From positions 124,001 through 188,000 of the forward strand of contig NZ_QIBY01000001.1 in NCBI RefSeq assembly GCF_003725335.1: DNA of 64,000 nucleotides. The letters run 5' to 3'. Below, piece after piece: positions 25,257-36,548 of the stretch. Both the position numbers and the translations under genes were made by a program. Source of the DNA: Parvibacter caecicola. GTDB lineage: Bacteria; Actinomycetota; Coriobacteriia; Coriobacteriales; Eggerthellaceae. The notes beneath the pieces are model-generated. The model had not been told where the DNA came from. It searched no databases and saw nothing but the letters and a program-made list of their open reading frames with translations. Position 1 is the first letter of the stretch, and each line of letters starts with the position of its first letter.

Positions 25257-26783
25257 TTAGCGGCGGTCGGTGAGCAACCGGTTCAGGGCATTCAGGTAAG
25301 CCTTGGCGGAGGACACGATGATATCGCCGTCGGCGCCGCGGCCGGTGAATATCTCGCCGCCCGATGCCTTCACCCGCACCGTCACCTCGCCCAAGGCGTC
25401 GATGCCGCGGGTGACCGACTGCACCGAGAACTCGGAGAGGTCGTTGTCCACCTGCACGATGGCGTCGATGGCCTTGTAGATGGCATCGACGGGGCCGGTG
25501 CCCCATTCGCATACGGTGCGGGCGATGCCGTCGGGGCCGGTGAGGGTTACCGTGGCAGTGGGCTTCAAGGGGAAGCCGCAGCTCACCTGCACGGAGGTGA
25601 GGGCATAGACAGCGGTTTCCTCGCGGTCGCGCTCGTTCACCAGCGACTCCAGGTCCTCGTCGTACACTTCCTTTTTCTTGTCGGCCATGTTCAGGAAGGC
25701 CTCGTAGATCTTGTCCAGCTCTTCGCCGGAGAACTCGTAACCCAGCTCTTCCAGGCGGTGGTTCAGGGCCGCGTGTCCGCTGCGGGCGGTGAGCACGATC
25801 TGGCTGGCGCCGGCGCCCACGTCGGCGGGGTCGATGATTTCGTAGGTGTCGCGCTTCTTCAGCACGCCGTCTTGGTGGATGCCGGAAGAATGGGCGAAGG
25901 CGTTGGCGCCCACGATGGCCTTGTTCGCCTGCACGTTCATGCCGGTGATGGAGGAAACCAGGCGGCTTGCCTTCACGAATTCGCGGGTGTGGATGTCGGA
26001 GTGGGCGTTCAGCTCTTCCTCGTGCATGCGGATGGCCATCACCACTTCTTCCATGGCGGTGTTGCCGGCCCGCTCGCCCAGGCCATTGATGGTGCACTCC
26101 ACCTGGGTGGCGCCGTTCTTAACGCCGGCCATGGCAAGGGCGGTGGCCATGCCTAAGTCGTTGTGGCAGTGAACGGAAACGGTGACGTTCTCGATGCCGC
26201 GCACGTTCTCCATCAAATAGGCGATGCGGGCGCCGAACTCCTCCGGCAGCGAGTAACCGGTGGTGTCGGGGATGTTCACCACCGTGGCGCCGGCATCCAC
26301 CACCGCCTGGATCACCTTCACCAAAAAGTCGTAGTCGGAACGGCCGGCGTCCTCGGCGTAGAACTGCACGTCCTCCACGAAGGTTTTGGCGTAGGACACC
26401 GCATGCACCGCCCGCTCGATGCACTGCTCTTCGGTGATGCGCAGCTTATCGCGCAAGTGCGAGGGCGAAACCCCCAGGCCGGTGTGGATGCGGGGGCGCT
26501 TGGCGTACTTCAGGGCGTCGGCGCACACCTCGATGTCCTTGTCGATGGCGCGGGTGAGGCCGCACACCACCGCTTTGTCCCCCGCCAGTTCGGCGATGCG
26601 GCGCACGCTCTCGAAGTCGCCGGGGCTGGAGATGGGAAAGCCCGCCTCGATGATGTCCACATTCAGCCTCAGCAGCTGGCGGGCGATGACGAGCTTTTCC
26701 TCGGTATTCATGGAAGCGCCCGGCGATTGCTCGCCGTCGCGCAGGGTGGTGTCGAAGATGTTGATCTTTCTAGTCATGGGCAT
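25257..26783 (-). CDS. leuA: 2-Isopropylmalate synthase
   Basis: Condenses acetyl-CoA with 2-oxoisovalerate, the first committed step of leucine synthesis. The 508-residue protein has the TIM-barrel start [17 protein letters not shown] (about 9-25), [14 protein letters not shown] (metal-binding His pair, near 205), [11 protein letters not shown], and [12 protein letters not shown]. The C-terminal third (from about 385) is the LeuA allosteric domain for leucine feedback. ATG codons at 26783 and 26777 are both possible; AAAGGA is 4-5 or 10 bases upstream respectively. No leuB, leuC or leuD is present in the window. A homologue acting as citramalate synthase is less likely given the motif set. 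Confidence 0.94.
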   Translation of the reverse strand: MPMTRKINIFDTTLRDGEQSPGASMNTEEKLVIARQLLRLNVDIIEAGFPISSPGDFESVRRIAELAGDKAVVCGLTRAIDKDIEVCADALKYAKRPRIHTGLGVSPSHLRDKLRITEEQCIERAVHAVSYAKTFVEDVQFYAEDAGRSDYDFLVKVIQAVVDAGATVVNIPDTTGYSLPEEFGARIAYLMENVRGIENVTVSVHCHNDLGMATALAMAGVKNGATQVECTINGLGERAGNTAMEEVVMAIRMHEEELNAHSDIHTREFVKASRLVSSITGMNVQANKAIVGANAFAHSSGIHQDGVLKKRDTYEIIDPADVGAGASQIVLTARSGHAALNHRLEELGYEFSGEELDKIYEAFLNMADKKKEVYDEDLESLVNERDREETAVYALTSVQVSCGFPLKPTATVTLTGPDGIARTVCEWGTGPVDAIYKAIDAIVQVDNDLSEFSVQSVTRGIDALGEVTVRVKASGGEIFTGRGADGDIIVSSAKAYLNALNRLLTDRR

Positions 26784-26858
26784 AAGGTCCTTTCCCTTGC
26801 AATCCCTTTATGCGTGGTTCCGAATGATAGCAGAACTGCCGCAGTTGACGGCGCTTTT

Positions 26859-28436
26859 CTACAGTGCCAGCCGCCACAAGTCCAGGCCCGGAATGGCCTC
26901 CCGCAGCTGCCGCAACAGCTTGTCGGAAACCTCTCCGGTCACGTTGACGAAAACAAGTGCGCTGCCATCGGGGGAAACGCCGATTTGCATGGTGGTGATG
27001 TTGACGTCGGCGTTGCCCAGGAGGGTGCCGATTACGCCGATGCGCCCCGGCGCGTCCTCGTAGCGCAGCAAAAGCGAGCTCTTCGAAGGCACCATGTCTA
27101 TCTTGTAGCCCATGAGGGACACAATGCGCGGCGCCTGGCTGATGCCGAACACGGTGGCCGCCACCTCGGTGCCGTCCGCCATCGCCCGCACCGAAGAGGC
27201 GTACTCTTCGGCATCCGGCTGCAGCACCACATCCAGTTTGATGCCGTGGCGCGCCGCCACCGCTTCGGCGTTGGCGGGGGTGATGCTGCCCACGCGGCGG
27301 TAGGACAAAAGCCCGTCCATGAGGCCGGCAATGAGCACCCGGATGTCCGACTGGGCCAAAAGGCCGCAGGCTTCGATTTTGAGCACCTTGGGCATCTCGC
27401 CGTTGATTTGGGTGAGGATGCGCCCCATCATCTGGCAAGCGGGGGCATAGGGGCCCACCAGGTCAACCACATCGGGGGGAAGCGGGGAGATGTTGATGGC
27501 GGTGGGCACGATGGAGCCCTCCAGCCCCTCCCACACGTATTCGGCGATCTGGGCGCCGGCCCGGTGCTGCGCCTCGTAGGTGACGGCGGCGATATGGGGG
27601 GTGAGGATGGCGTTGGGGAACTCATGGAGGGGGCTCATGGTGCAGGGCTCCTCTTCGAACACGTCGATGCCGCAGGAGCGCACCTTCCCCGCCGCCAGGA
27701 AATCCGCCAGCGCCTTTTGGTCCACGATGCCGGGGCGGGCGGTGTTGACCACGATAACCCCGTCTTTCATCTGGGCGAACTGCTGCGGGCCGAACATGTG
27801 GTGGGTGTCTTCGGTGAGGGGCAGGTGCACGGAGATGAAATCGGCGATGGCGCAGATCTCGTCCACGTCTTCCAGCAGCGTCACCCCCAGCGCCTGGGCC
27901 CGTTCGGGGCTGCAGTAGGGGTCGTGCCCCACCACGTTCATGCCGAAGGCGCGGGCCCGTTCGGCCACCAGGCCGCCGATGCGGCCTAGCCCGAAGATGG
28001 CCAGCGTCTTCTCGTACAGTTCCACGCCGGTGAAAGGCGCGCGCTCCCACTGCCCCGCATGCATGGAGGCGTTGGCCTGGCACACGTTGCGGGCGCAGGC
28101 CAAAAGGAGGGCGAAGGTGTGCTCGGCGGCGGTAACGATGTTGGAAACCGGGGCGTTGCACACGATGATGTCCCGTTCGGTGGCCGCTTCGATGTCGATG
28201 TTGTCCACCGTCACGCCGGCACGGCCGATGATCTTCAGGTTTTGGGCGGCGTCCAGGATGTCGGCGGTGACGTTGGTGGCCGAACGCACGATGAGAGCAT
28301 CGTAGTCGGCGATGGCCTCGGCCAGCGCTTGCGGCGAAAGGTCCAGCTTAACGTCCACCTGATAGCCCTTTGCCTCCAAGGTCTCAAGGGCCACGTCAGC
28401 GATTTTCTCGGTTACCAGCACCTTCTTCTGGCTCAT
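26859..28436 (-). CDS. serA: D-3-phosphoglycerate dehydrogenase
   Basis: Oxidises 3-phosphoglycerate with NAD as the first step of serine synthesis. The 525-residue protein is the long form. Its NAD-binding domain has IGRAGVTVDNIDIEAAT, IFGLGRIGGLVAERARAFGMNV (about 145-166) and VNTARPGIVDQKAL. An intervening domain spans about 320-440, and the C-terminal ACT regulatory domain runs about 450-525 (EDAPGRIGVIGTLLGNADVNI, serine feedback). The ATG at 28436 has AAGGAGG six bases upstream, while the in-frame ATG at 28454 has none. serC lies 29 bases upstream on the same strand, so serC-serA form a unit. No serB is present here. Confidence 0.96.
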   Translation of the reverse strand: MSQKKVLVTEKIADVALETLEAKGYQVDVKLDLSPQALAEAIADYDALIVRSATNVTADILDAAQNLKIIGRAGVTVDNIDIEAATERDIIVCNAPVSNIVTAAEHTFALLLACARNVCQANASMHAGQWERAPFTGVELYEKTLAIFGLGRIGGLVAERARAFGMNVVGHDPYCSPERAQALGVTLLEDVDEICAIADFISVHLPLTEDTHHMFGPQQFAQMKDGVIVVNTARPGIVDQKALADFLAAGKVRSCGIDVFEEEPCTMSPLHEFPNAILTPHIAAVTYEAQHRAGAQIAEYVWEGLEGSIVPTAINISPLPPDVVDLVGPYAPACQMMGRILTQINGEMPKVLKIEACGLLAQSDIRVLIAGLMDGLLSYRRVGSITPANAEAVAARHGIKLDVVLQPDAEEYASSVRAMADGTEVAATVFGISQAPRIVSLMGYKIDMVPSKSSLLLRYEDAPGRIGVIGTLLGNADVNITTMQIGVSPDGSALVFVNVTGEVSDKLLRQLREAIPGLDLWRLAL

Positions 28437-28465
28437 GGCGCCCTCCTTGCTCATGGCGTTCTGCC

Positions 28466-29548
28466 CTAGCCGTGGATCTTCTCAAATTCGGCCATGTAGG
28501 CCACCAGCGCCTCGACGCCCTCTTTGGGCATGGCGTTGTAGATGGAGGCGCGCATGCCCCCTACCGAGCGATGGCCCTTGATGGACTCGATGTTGTGGTT
28601 CTTGGCCTCCGCCACGAACAGGGCGTCCAGTTCGGCGTCGCCGGTGACGAAGGGCATGTTCATGAGGGAGCGGTCCTCTTTGCGGGCCGTGGCCTTGAAC
28701 AGGCGAGAGGAGTCCAGGTAATCGTAGAGGATGGCCGCCTTTTCCTGGTTGCGCTGCTGCATCGCCGAAAGGCCGCCCATCTCCTTCAGCCACTTGAACA
28801 CCAGGCCGCAGATGTAGATGCCGTAGGCGGGCGGGGTGTTGGAGAGGCTCTTGGCCGCCACCTGGGTGCTGTAGCGCATGATGGAAGGGGTGAAGGGAAG
28901 CACGTCTTCCCGCACCAAATCGTCGCGCACGATCACGATCACCACGCCGGCGGGGCCGATGTTCTTCTGCACGCCGCCGTAGATCAGCCCGTAGTCGGCA
29001 ACGTTCATGGGTTCGGAGAGGAACATGGAGGACACGTCGCTCACCAGCGGCTTACCCTGGGTATCGGGCAGCTTGGGATAGCGGGTGCCGTAGATGGTCT
29101 CGTTCTGGCAGATGTACACGTAATCGGCGTCGGGGGAAATCTCCAGGTTGTCCAAGTTGGGGACGTAGGAGAAATTGCCGTCCTCAGAACTGGCGATGCA
29201 ACGGGCGTCGCCGTAGAGCTTGGCTTCCTTGAAGGCCTTTTTCGACCAAGATCCGGAAACGATGTAGTCGGCCACCTTGTTCTGCATGAGGTTCATGGGG
29301 ATAGCGGCGAACTGCTGGGTGGCACCGCCCTGCAAGAACAACACGTTGTAGTTGTCGGGGATGGCCATAAGTTCGCGAAGGTCCGCCTCGGCGGTTTCGA
29401 TGATGGAGGCGAAGGGCTTCGAGCGATGGCTCATCTCCATCACGGACATGCCCGTTCCCTGGTAATCGAGCATTTCAGCGGCTGCCTGGCGCAGCACCAC
29501 TTCGGGTAGAACTGCGGGACCGGCGGAAAAATTGTAAACCCTGCTCAT
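28466..29548 (-). CDS. serC: Phosphoserine aminotransferase
   Basis: PLP enzyme that converts 3-phosphohydroxypyruvate and glutamate to phosphoserine. The 360-residue length is standard. It starts VYNFSAGPAVLPEVVLRQAA, includes MEMSHRS, LFLQGGATQQFAAIPMNL, VSDVSSMFLSEP and YGGVQKNIGPAGVVIVIVR (about 190-208, holding the PLP lysine). RASIYNAMPKEGVEAL closes the active site. First gene of the serC-serA pair; GAGAAGG precedes the ATG. Confidence 0.97.
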   Translation of the reverse strand: MSRVYNFSAGPAVLPEVVLRQAAAEMLDYQGTGMSVMEMSHRSKPFASIIETAEADLRELMAIPDNYNVLFLQGGATQQFAAIPMNLMQNKVADYIVSGSWSKKAFKEAKLYGDARCIASSEDGNFSYVPNLDNLEISPDADYVYICQNETIYGTRYPKLPDTQGKPLVSDVSSMFLSEPMNVADYGLIYGGVQKNIGPAGVVIVIVRDDLVREDVLPFTPSIMRYSTQVAAKSLSNTPPAYGIYICGLVFKWLKEMGGLSAMQQRNQEKAAILYDYLDSSRLFKATARKEDRSLMNMPFVTGDAELDALFVAEAKNHNIESIKGHRSVGGMRASIYNAMPKEGVEALVAYMAEFEKIHG

Positions 29549-29668
29549 GTCAGCCTTCTCCTATGCTGTTGAAACCGCAGGCGCGGTTTGGTGGGCGAAA
29601 CAGCATGAATTTTACCTGAGCAGGGGCGCGCTGGGCGCAAGGTTCGGCCTGCGGGGGCCCAGGGAGCG

Positions 29669-30667
29669 TTAGAACTCGCTCTTCAGGGGGCGATCCACCA
29701 ATTCCCTCACCACGTCCTTCGGGGAAACCCCTTCCCAGGTTATGGCGCGAACGCCGTCGCACAGCGGAAGCTCAAGGCCAAAGAAGCGCTCCAGCACCTC
29801 CACGTTCTTGCAGGCCTGGGCCCCTTCCACCACCATGTGGGTGTCGGCGGAGAAATCCTCCAGGCTGCGGCCGCAGGCAAGGTAGTCTTGCCCGAAGCGG
29901 CGGTTTCGGGAATGGCGCGACATGCAGGTGACCACGGCGTCCCCGGCCCCGGCCAGCCCCATGCAGGTGAGGGCGTCGCCGCCGGCAACGGTTACCAGGC
30001 GGCTCATCTCCGCCAATCCGCGGGTGATGATGGTGGCGGCGGTGTTGTCGCCGAACCCTAAACCGTAGCTCAGCCCCACCGCGATGGCGATGATGTTCTT
30101 GTAGGCGGCGCATATCTCCACTCCCACCGGATCGCGCGAGTCGTACACGCGAAACCGCGGGTTGGCCAGCAGGTCTTGGAAGGTGCGGGCGGTGGAGGCC
30201 ACGCAGCTGGCGGCCACCGTGGCCGACGGCACCCCGTTCACCACTTCTTCGGCGTGATTGGGGCCCGATATCGCCGCCAGTCGCTCCAGCGCCCCCAAGG
30301 TTTCCGTGAGCACCTGCAGGGGCAGCGCCCCGGTTCCCTCCTCGATGCCTTTGCTGCACACGGCGATGGGCAGCTGCGGCGGGCAGAAGGGCCGCATCTG
30401 GCCGGCCATGGTGCGCAGCAGCTGCGAAGGCGTGACGATGAGGGCTGCATCGGCCCCTTCAAGGCAATCCTTTAGGGAAGCGGTGGCCCGCACGTTCTCC
30501 GAGAGGCGGGCGTCGGTGAGGTAGCGGGGGTTTGCGTGGTGGCTGTTGATGTGGTGGGCCACTTCGGGCTTGCGGGCCCAAAGCCGCGCCTCGTGGCCGT
30601 TGGCGGCAATGGTCTGGGCCAGGGCGGTGCCCCACGATCCGGCGCCGATGACAGATACTATGGCCAT
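29669..30667 (-). CDS. gpsA: Glycerol-3-phosphate dehydrogenase [NAD(P)+]
   Basis: Reduces dihydroxyacetone phosphate to sn-glycerol-3-phosphate, the backbone for phospholipids. The 332-residue protein has the Rossmann motif VIGAGSWGTALAQTIA (about 5-20), SKGIEEGTGAL, AAISGPNHAEEV and the catalytic lysine in AAYKNIIAIAVGLSYGLGFGDN. GLAGAGDAVVTCMSRHSRNRRFG completes the set. It follows plsY by 45 bases; PlsY and the nearby PlsC use its product in turn. Confidence 0.96.
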   Translation of the reverse strand: MAIVSVIGAGSWGTALAQTIAANGHEARLWARKPEVAHHINSHHANPRYLTDARLSENVRATASLKDCLEGADAALIVTPSQLLRTMAGQMRPFCPPQLPIAVCSKGIEEGTGALPLQVLTETLGALERLAAISGPNHAEEVVNGVPSATVAASCVASTARTFQDLLANPRFRVYDSRDPVGVEICAAYKNIIAIAVGLSYGLGFGDNTAATIITRGLAEMSRLVTVAGGDALTCMGLAGAGDAVVTCMSRHSRNRRFGQDYLACGRSLEDFSADTHMVVEGAQACKNVEVLERFFGLELPLCDGVRAITWEGVSPKDVVRELVDRPLKSEF

Positions 30668-30712
30668 GGAAACCCTCTTTCGAAACGATGCTTCAGATGG
30701 CGGAGCGGGGCG

Positions 30713-31432
30713 CTAAGCCGCCTTCTGCCCCAGCTTGCGCTCGGTGCCGTCGGCCAGTCGCTTGATGTTGCCCCGATGGGCCCAGATGACCACCAGCGCC
30801 GTTACCAGGCAGGCGGCTACGGACAGCGGGTGCCCCCAGAACACGAAGAGCGCAATGAATGGGCAGCCGCAGGCGGCTGCCAGCGACCCGGCGGAAACGT
30901 AGCGGGTAAGGGCCACCACAACGGCGAAAATGGCGATTTCCACCAGCGCTGCCGCGGGGCCGAAGGTGATGAACAGGGCCCCCACCGCAACGGCGATGCC
31001 CTTGCCCCCCTTGAATTTCAGCCAAGGGGTGAAGATGTGCCCCAGGGTGGCGGCCATGAAGGCGGCCACGGTGCAGGTGCGCTGAATGGTGGCGGCGCCG
31101 GCAAGGATGGCCTCGTCGCCGCTCAGGTGCATGGAGTATCCCACCGCCAGCGCCCCGGGTACGCCGTCGAACAGGGCCCCTTGCAGCCAGTTTGCCACGG
31201 CAAGCCCCAGAGCGCCCGCTAGAAGGCCCTTGCCGAAGTCCAGCAGGAACACGGCGGCCCCTCCCCTTTTCCCCAGCGTGCGCAGGGCGTTGGTGGAGCC
31301 GATGTTGCCCGAGCCGCTCTCGCGGATGTCGCGGCGGTAGAACACCCGCGATATGATCACGCCCCAAGGGATGGAACCCAGCAAAAAGCAAGCGACGAAG
31401 AGCAGCGCCTCGAAGAGGTGGATGAGCAGCAT
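30713..31432 (-). CDS. plsY: Glycerol-3-phosphate acyltransferase PlsY
   Basis: Membrane enzyme that acylates glycerol-3-phosphate from acyl-phosphate. The 239-residue protein has about five membrane helices and the three family motifs: GSIPWGVIISR with RESGSGNIGSTNALRTLG (about 37-54), a glycine-rich WLKFKGGKGIAVAVGAL (about 140-155), and an AHRGNIKRL near the C-terminus. It is somewhat longer than the usual 200 residues, mainly because of a loop at about 75-105. It starts three bases after der, with its ribosome-binding site inside der. Confidence 0.94.
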   Translation of the reverse strand: MLLIHLFEALLFVACFLLGSIPWGVIISRVFYRRDIRESGSGNIGSTNALRTLGKRGGAAVFLLDFGKGLLAGALGLAVANWLQGALFDGVPGALAVGYSMHLSGDEAILAGAATIQRTCTVAAFMAATLGHIFTPWLKFKGGKGIAVAVGALFITFGPAAALVEIAIFAVVVALTRYVSAGSLAAACGCPFIALFVFWGHPLSVAACLVTALVVIWAHRGNIKRLADGTERKLGQKAA

Positions 31433-31435
31433 GGG

Positions 31436-32752
<1,317 letters not shown>

Positions 32753-32795
32753 GGGGCTGATCCCTTCTGTTCGGTTTCGCTGGGTGCAGCGGCTT

Positions 32796-34187
32796 CTAAG
32801 CGTGCGCTGCCAGCGCGATTATCTCGTTCAAATACGCATTTAGATTACAGGATACCACCGTAAGCGGTTTTCCCGCCGCCTTTTCGATGGCGGATACGCT
32901 CATGTCATCCAGCGTCACGCCGTTATGGTTGAAAACCACCGAGGGTATGAGGAAGGGGCCCTCATCCGGCGACGCGGCGATGGCGGCCGCGATGTCTTGG
33001 CCGGTGAGCAGGCCGGTCACGTTCACGTTGCCGCCGAAGTAGCGGTTGGCCACGGTGAGGGCGCTCAAGTGGCCGCGAAGGGGGCTCTCCTCCAGCATCC
33101 GGTCGAGGAAGGGCTGCATCGCCTCGCCGATGATGTAACGGGGGTGCGCATCGGCCGCCTTCAGCGCTTCGGCGCAACGGGCCATGAGGCCGTTTTCCTG
33201 CGCCTCGCGAAACTCGTCCACGTAAGAGCGGATGATGCCGATGCCGTCTTCGAACATCTCGTAATCGCCGTAGTCGCTGGCGGGGGGCACCTGCTCGGGG
33301 GTGGCGGCGCCGAAGGCGTTGCCGTAGAACTCGTCGGCGGCGTACACCCAAGGGTTGCCCCGTTCGGCCCGGGCCTGTTGCTGGAAGGGTCCTATGGCCT
33401 CGATCACCGCCCGTGCGTCCTGCGGCGCGGTGAAGCTCTTCTCGAAACGGGTTTGGTGCTTGGTGAACCCCAACGGCACGATGCCCACCGAAAGGATGTT
33501 GGGGCGCTGCCAGGCCCACTCCAGAGTTTCTCTCAGTACGTCGCCATCGTTGATGCCGGGCATCAGCACAATTTGCGCATGCACCTGGATGCCCGCGTCA
33601 AGCAGCCGCTCCAGCGCCGCCAGCCCCCAGTCGGCGTGGCGCCCTATGATGCGGCGGCGCACCTCCGGGTTGGCGGCGTGCAGGGAAACCCGCAGCGGGG
33701 AAATGAACTGCTCTTTGATGCGCTCTTCGTCTTCGGCCGACAGGTTGGTGAGGGTGACGAAGGTGCCCTGCAGGAAGCTGAGGCGGAAGTCGTCGTCCCG
33801 CAGCACCAGCGAACCGCGCACATCGCGGGGCAGTTGCTGCATGAAGCAGAAGATGCAGCCGTTGCGGCAAGTTTTCACGGAATCGAACAGGGCATCGGCG
33901 AACTCGAAGCCCCAGCTCTCCCCCGGCTCGCGCTCCAGCTCGACTTCCCCGTTTTCGCCGTCCAGGTCGATGTAGCCCACCTCGATGGCGTCTCCGTCGG
34001 AAAGCCAGCGCCAGTCGATGATGTCGCGCAACGGTTGGCCGTCCACGCTGGTCAGGTAGCAGCCGGGCTCGAATCCGGCGTCCCAGGCGGGGCTTCCCTC
34101 TTCCACTGCGGCGATGCGGGCCCGCGGGGCGGTTTTCGCGGCCCTGTCGCAGGCGGATTTCTCGATGTCGGCGCTGGGGTAGATCAT
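32796..34187 (-). CDS. DUF512 radical-SAM protein with N-terminal PDZ-like domain
   Basis: A 463-residue protein with a PDZ-like segment (about 20-60: AAVEEGSPAWDAGFEPGCYLTSVDGQPL) and then a radical-SAM cluster motif CRNGCIFCFM (CxxxCxxC, about 105-114). The DUF512 region follows, with MPGINDG and a C-terminal domain ending in VVSCNLNAYLNEI. The family is widespread in Firmicutes and Coriobacteriia and is often next to der; its reaction is unknown to me. The ATG at 34187 overlaps the ispH stop codon by one base (TAATG). The open frame upstream of it has no homology. It ends 43 bases before der. Confidence 0.9.
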   Translation of the reverse strand: MIYPSADIEKSACDRAAKTAPRARIAAVEEGSPAWDAGFEPGCYLTSVDGQPLRDIIDWRWLSDGDAIEVGYIDLDGENGEVELEREPGESWGFEFADALFDSVKTCRNGCIFCFMQQLPRDVRGSLVLRDDDFRLSFLQGTFVTLTNLSAEDEERIKEQFISPLRVSLHAANPEVRRRIIGRHADWGLAALERLLDAGIQVHAQIVLMPGINDGDVLRETLEWAWQRPNILSVGIVPLGFTKHQTRFEKSFTAPQDARAVIEAIGPFQQQARAERGNPWVYAADEFYGNAFGAATPEQVPPASDYGDYEMFEDGIGIIRSYVDEFREAQENGLMARCAEALKAADAHPRYIIGEAMQPFLDRMLEESPLRGHLSALTVANRYFGGNVNVTGLLTGQDIAAAIAASPDEGPFLIPSVVFNHNGVTLDDMSVSAIEKAAGKPLTVVSCNLNAYLNEIIALAAHA

Positions 34188-35026
34188 TAAAGCTCCCGCA
34201 GCTTCTGCTCCACCGCGTGAATTTGGGATTCGGGGGTGGAGGCGCCGGCGGTCACCCCTACCGTGGCACAGCCGGAAAACCACGCAGGGTCAAGCTCGGC
34301 TGCCGATTCCACATGGTAGGTGTGGGGTGCGGCAGCGGCGCAGATTTCCGCCAGGCGCGTGGTGTTGGAGGAGTTGCGCCCCCCTATCACCACCATGGCG
34401 TCCGCCTCTGCCGCCACCTTCGCCGCCGACTCTTGCCGTTCGGCGGTGGCGGCGCAGATGGTGTCCATCACCCGGGGTTCAAGCCCCTGGGCCTTCAGCT
34501 GCCCCAGCACTGCATCGAGGTTTTCCCGCCGCTGGGTGGTCTGCACCACAACGCCGATGGGGTCGTAGAGGCCTTCGGGCACGTCGGCGGGGCTGCCCAC
34601 CACATCGGCTTTTCCGCCGGCTTCGGCGGCGAAGGCGGCTATGCCCTCCACTTCCGGATGGCCCGCCTCCCCCACGATGATGACCCGGCAGCCTTCTCGC
34701 GCCAGCCGCGCGGCCGCCTTCTGGGCGCGGGCCACGTAGGGGCAGGTGGCATCCACCACGGCGGCGCCGGCCCCCTTAAGGGCCCGCAGCACGCTGGGGG
34801 GCACCCCGTGGCTGCGCACGATAACGGTGGAGCCCTCCGGCAGCTGCTCTAAGGAGCGGGCCACTTCGATGCCCTCCCGTTCCAGTTCTTCCACCACCTG
34901 AGGGTTATGGATGAGCGCCCCCCAGGTGAACACCTGGTCGTGCTGCTCGTTGGCCTCAAACGCGGCGTCCAATGCCCGCTGCACGCCGTAACAGGCCCCG
35001 GCGCACTGGGCCCTCAGCACCTTCAC
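34187..35026 (-). CDS. ispH: 4-Hydroxy-3-methylbut-2-enyl diphosphate reductase
   Basis: Iron-sulfur enzyme of the MEP pathway that makes IPP and DMAPP. The 279-residue protein has the three cluster cysteines in AQCAGACYGV (first), VVDATCPYV (second) and MDTICAATAERQ (third). IHNPQVVEEL and TVIVRSHGVPP provide the substrate-binding His residues, and GGRNSSNTTRL completes the site. The GTG start at 35026 overlaps the plsC stop (GTGA), with AGGAG upstream. Only this isoprenoid gene is present here. Confidence 0.96.
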   Translation of the reverse strand: MKVLRAQCAGACYGVQRALDAAFEANEQHDQVFTWGALIHNPQVVEELEREGIEVARSLEQLPEGSTVIVRSHGVPPSVLRALKGAGAAVVDATCPYVARAQKAAARLAREGCRVIIVGEAGHPEVEGIAAFAAEAGGKADVVGSPADVPEGLYDPIGVVVQTTQRRENLDAVLGQLKAQGLEPRVMDTICAATAERQESAAKVAAEADAMVVIGGRNSSNTTRLAEICAAAAPHTYHVESAAELDPAWFSGCATVGVTAGASTPESQIHAVEQKLREL

Positions 35027-35868
35027 TGCTTCTCCTGTTTCGCCTTGGCCAGCGCGGCAGCCACCTCGGCTGAGCTGTGGCGCTCAACCGGGTGCTCGGC
35101 GAAGGCGGCGCTGTAGTCTTTGGCGGAAGGGAACAGGGCGGCCATGTCCACCTCCTCGGCGGGAATGCGCTGGGAAAGCGCGAAGCATTCCCGCATGGCG
35201 TACCAGGTGCAGGCGTCCAGCCGCTCCTCTTTGGGAAAAAAGTCGAAGTCGCCCACCAGCAGCGGTTGGCCGAATTCGACGGTGATCTTGGGGAAGCGGA
35301 GCCATTTGCCCTTCTGCTTCACCAGCTCGGCGTTGCGCACCGTCATGGGCAGGATGGGCGCTTTGCCCATGCGGGCGATGAAGGCGGCGCCGGAATGCAG
35401 CTTCATTTCGGCGGTGCCGCGGCCGCGGCGGGTGCCTTCCGGCAAGATGCCCACCAGCTCGCCGCTCTTCAGCATGGAAGTGGCCCGTTTGATGGCGCCC
35501 CGGTCGGCGGAATCCCGCTTCACCGGAAACGCCCCAACCCGCGAGAGGGCCTGGCCCAGAAGGCCGCCGGCGTTGTCGAACAGCGAATCGCGCCCCATCA
35601 GGCGAATCCACTGGGAGGGGCGGGCAGAGAGGTACATGAACACCACGTCCAAAAACGAGGTGTGGTTGCACACCACCAAAACGCCGCTCACGTCTTTGAA
35701 AGCGCGCAGGTTCTCGCGGCCGTCCACCCGGTAGCGCCACAGCAGCTTGCACAGGAACCCGACTACCGCGAAAGCAAGGTTCCCGAACCAATGGGGAATG
35801 TGCCGCTGCCCCCGCTCGCCGGGGAGCGGCAGGTCCCACATCTCGCTTTGGGGCATGAACAGGCTCAC
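35023..35868 (-). CDS. plsC: 1-Acyl-sn-glycerol-3-phosphate acyltransferase
   Basis: Adds the second acyl chain to lysophosphatidic acid, giving phosphatidic acid. The 281-residue protein has a hydrophobic segment (about 28-42), the acyltransferase HxxxxD motif in VCNHTSFLDVV (about 67-77), the LSRVGAFPVKRD block, and ILPEGTRRGRG. The C-terminal 60 residues (AALFPSAKDYSAAF) exceed the family core. The GTG start at 35868 overlaps the cmk stop by four bases. With gpsA and plsY in the same run, all three steps to phosphatidic acid are represented. Confidence 0.92.
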   Translation of the reverse strand: MSLFMPQSEMWDLPLPGERGQRHIPHWFGNLAFAVVGFLCKLLWRYRVDGRENLRAFKDVSGVLVVCNHTSFLDVVFMYLSARPSQWIRLMGRDSLFDNAGGLLGQALSRVGAFPVKRDSADRGAIKRATSMLKSGELVGILPEGTRRGRGTAEMKLHSGAAFIARMGKAPILPMTVRNAELVKQKGKWLRFPKITVEFGQPLLVGDFDFFPKEERLDACTWYAMRECFALSQRIPAEEVDMAALFPSAKDYSAAFAEHPVERHSSAEVAAALAKAKQEKQ

Positions 35869-36548
35869 CGGGCCTCATCCCCTTGGGCGCCCTTCTTGCG
35901 GGCCAGCCCGCAAATCTGGTCGATCACGTCCTCGATGTAGGTGCCGGTGGAATCCATGTGCACGGCGTCCGCGGCCGGTTTCAGCGGCGAGGCGGCGCGA
36001 TTGGAATCGATGTCATCGCGGCGGATGATGTCCGCCAACACGATTTCGTAGTCGATGGAGCCCACGCCGCGGTCTACGTTCTGGCGCACGCGGCGATGAG
36101 CGCGCTCTTCGGGGCTGGCGGTGAGGAACACCTTCACTTCGGCGTCGGGGAACACCACCGTGCCGATGTCGCGGCCCTCCACCACGTAATTGCCCGCGCG
36201 GCCGATGCGCCGCTGCTGGTCCACCAGGGCAACCCGTACCGCAGGGCAGGCGGAAACCGGGCTGACGGCGCGGTCGATGGCGGCGGTGCGAATGGCGCTG
36301 GTCACGTCAACGCCATCGATGGCCACCGTCTGGGCGCCTCCGTCGCGGCCGAAGGAGATGGGGCAGTTTCGGGCGATGTCCTCAAGGCCGGCGGCGTCGT
36401 CCAGTTCAACGCCGCGGTGCTGGGCCATCCAGGCCACCGCCCGGTACATGGCGCCGGTGTCCAGGCAGTCGAAGTCCAGTTTCTTGGCCACTGCCTTCGC
36501 GACCGTGGACTTTCCGGCCCCGGAAGGGCCGTCGATGGCGATGATCAT
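35865..36548 (-). CDS. cmk: Cytidylate kinase
   Basis: Phosphorylates CMP and dCMP. The 227-residue protein starts IIAIDGPSGAGKSTVAKAVA (P-loop at about 8-16), then FDCLDTGAMYRAVAW, VVEGRDIGTVVFPDAEVKVFLTAS and RAHRR, all typical of CMP kinase. The ATG follows the aroA stop codon directly (TAG ATG), with GGAGCG inside aroA as ribosome-binding site. Confidence 0.96.
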   Translation of the reverse strand: MIIAIDGPSGAGKSTVAKAVAKKLDFDCLDTGAMYRAVAWMAQHRGVELDDAAGLEDIARNCPISFGRDGGAQTVAIDGVDVTSAIRTAAIDRAVSPVSACPAVRVALVDQQRRIGRAGNYVVEGRDIGTVVFPDAEVKVFLTASPEERAHRRVRQNVDRGVGSIDYEIVLADIIRRDDIDSNRAASPLKPAADAVHMDSTGTYIEDVIDQICGLARKKGAQGDEAR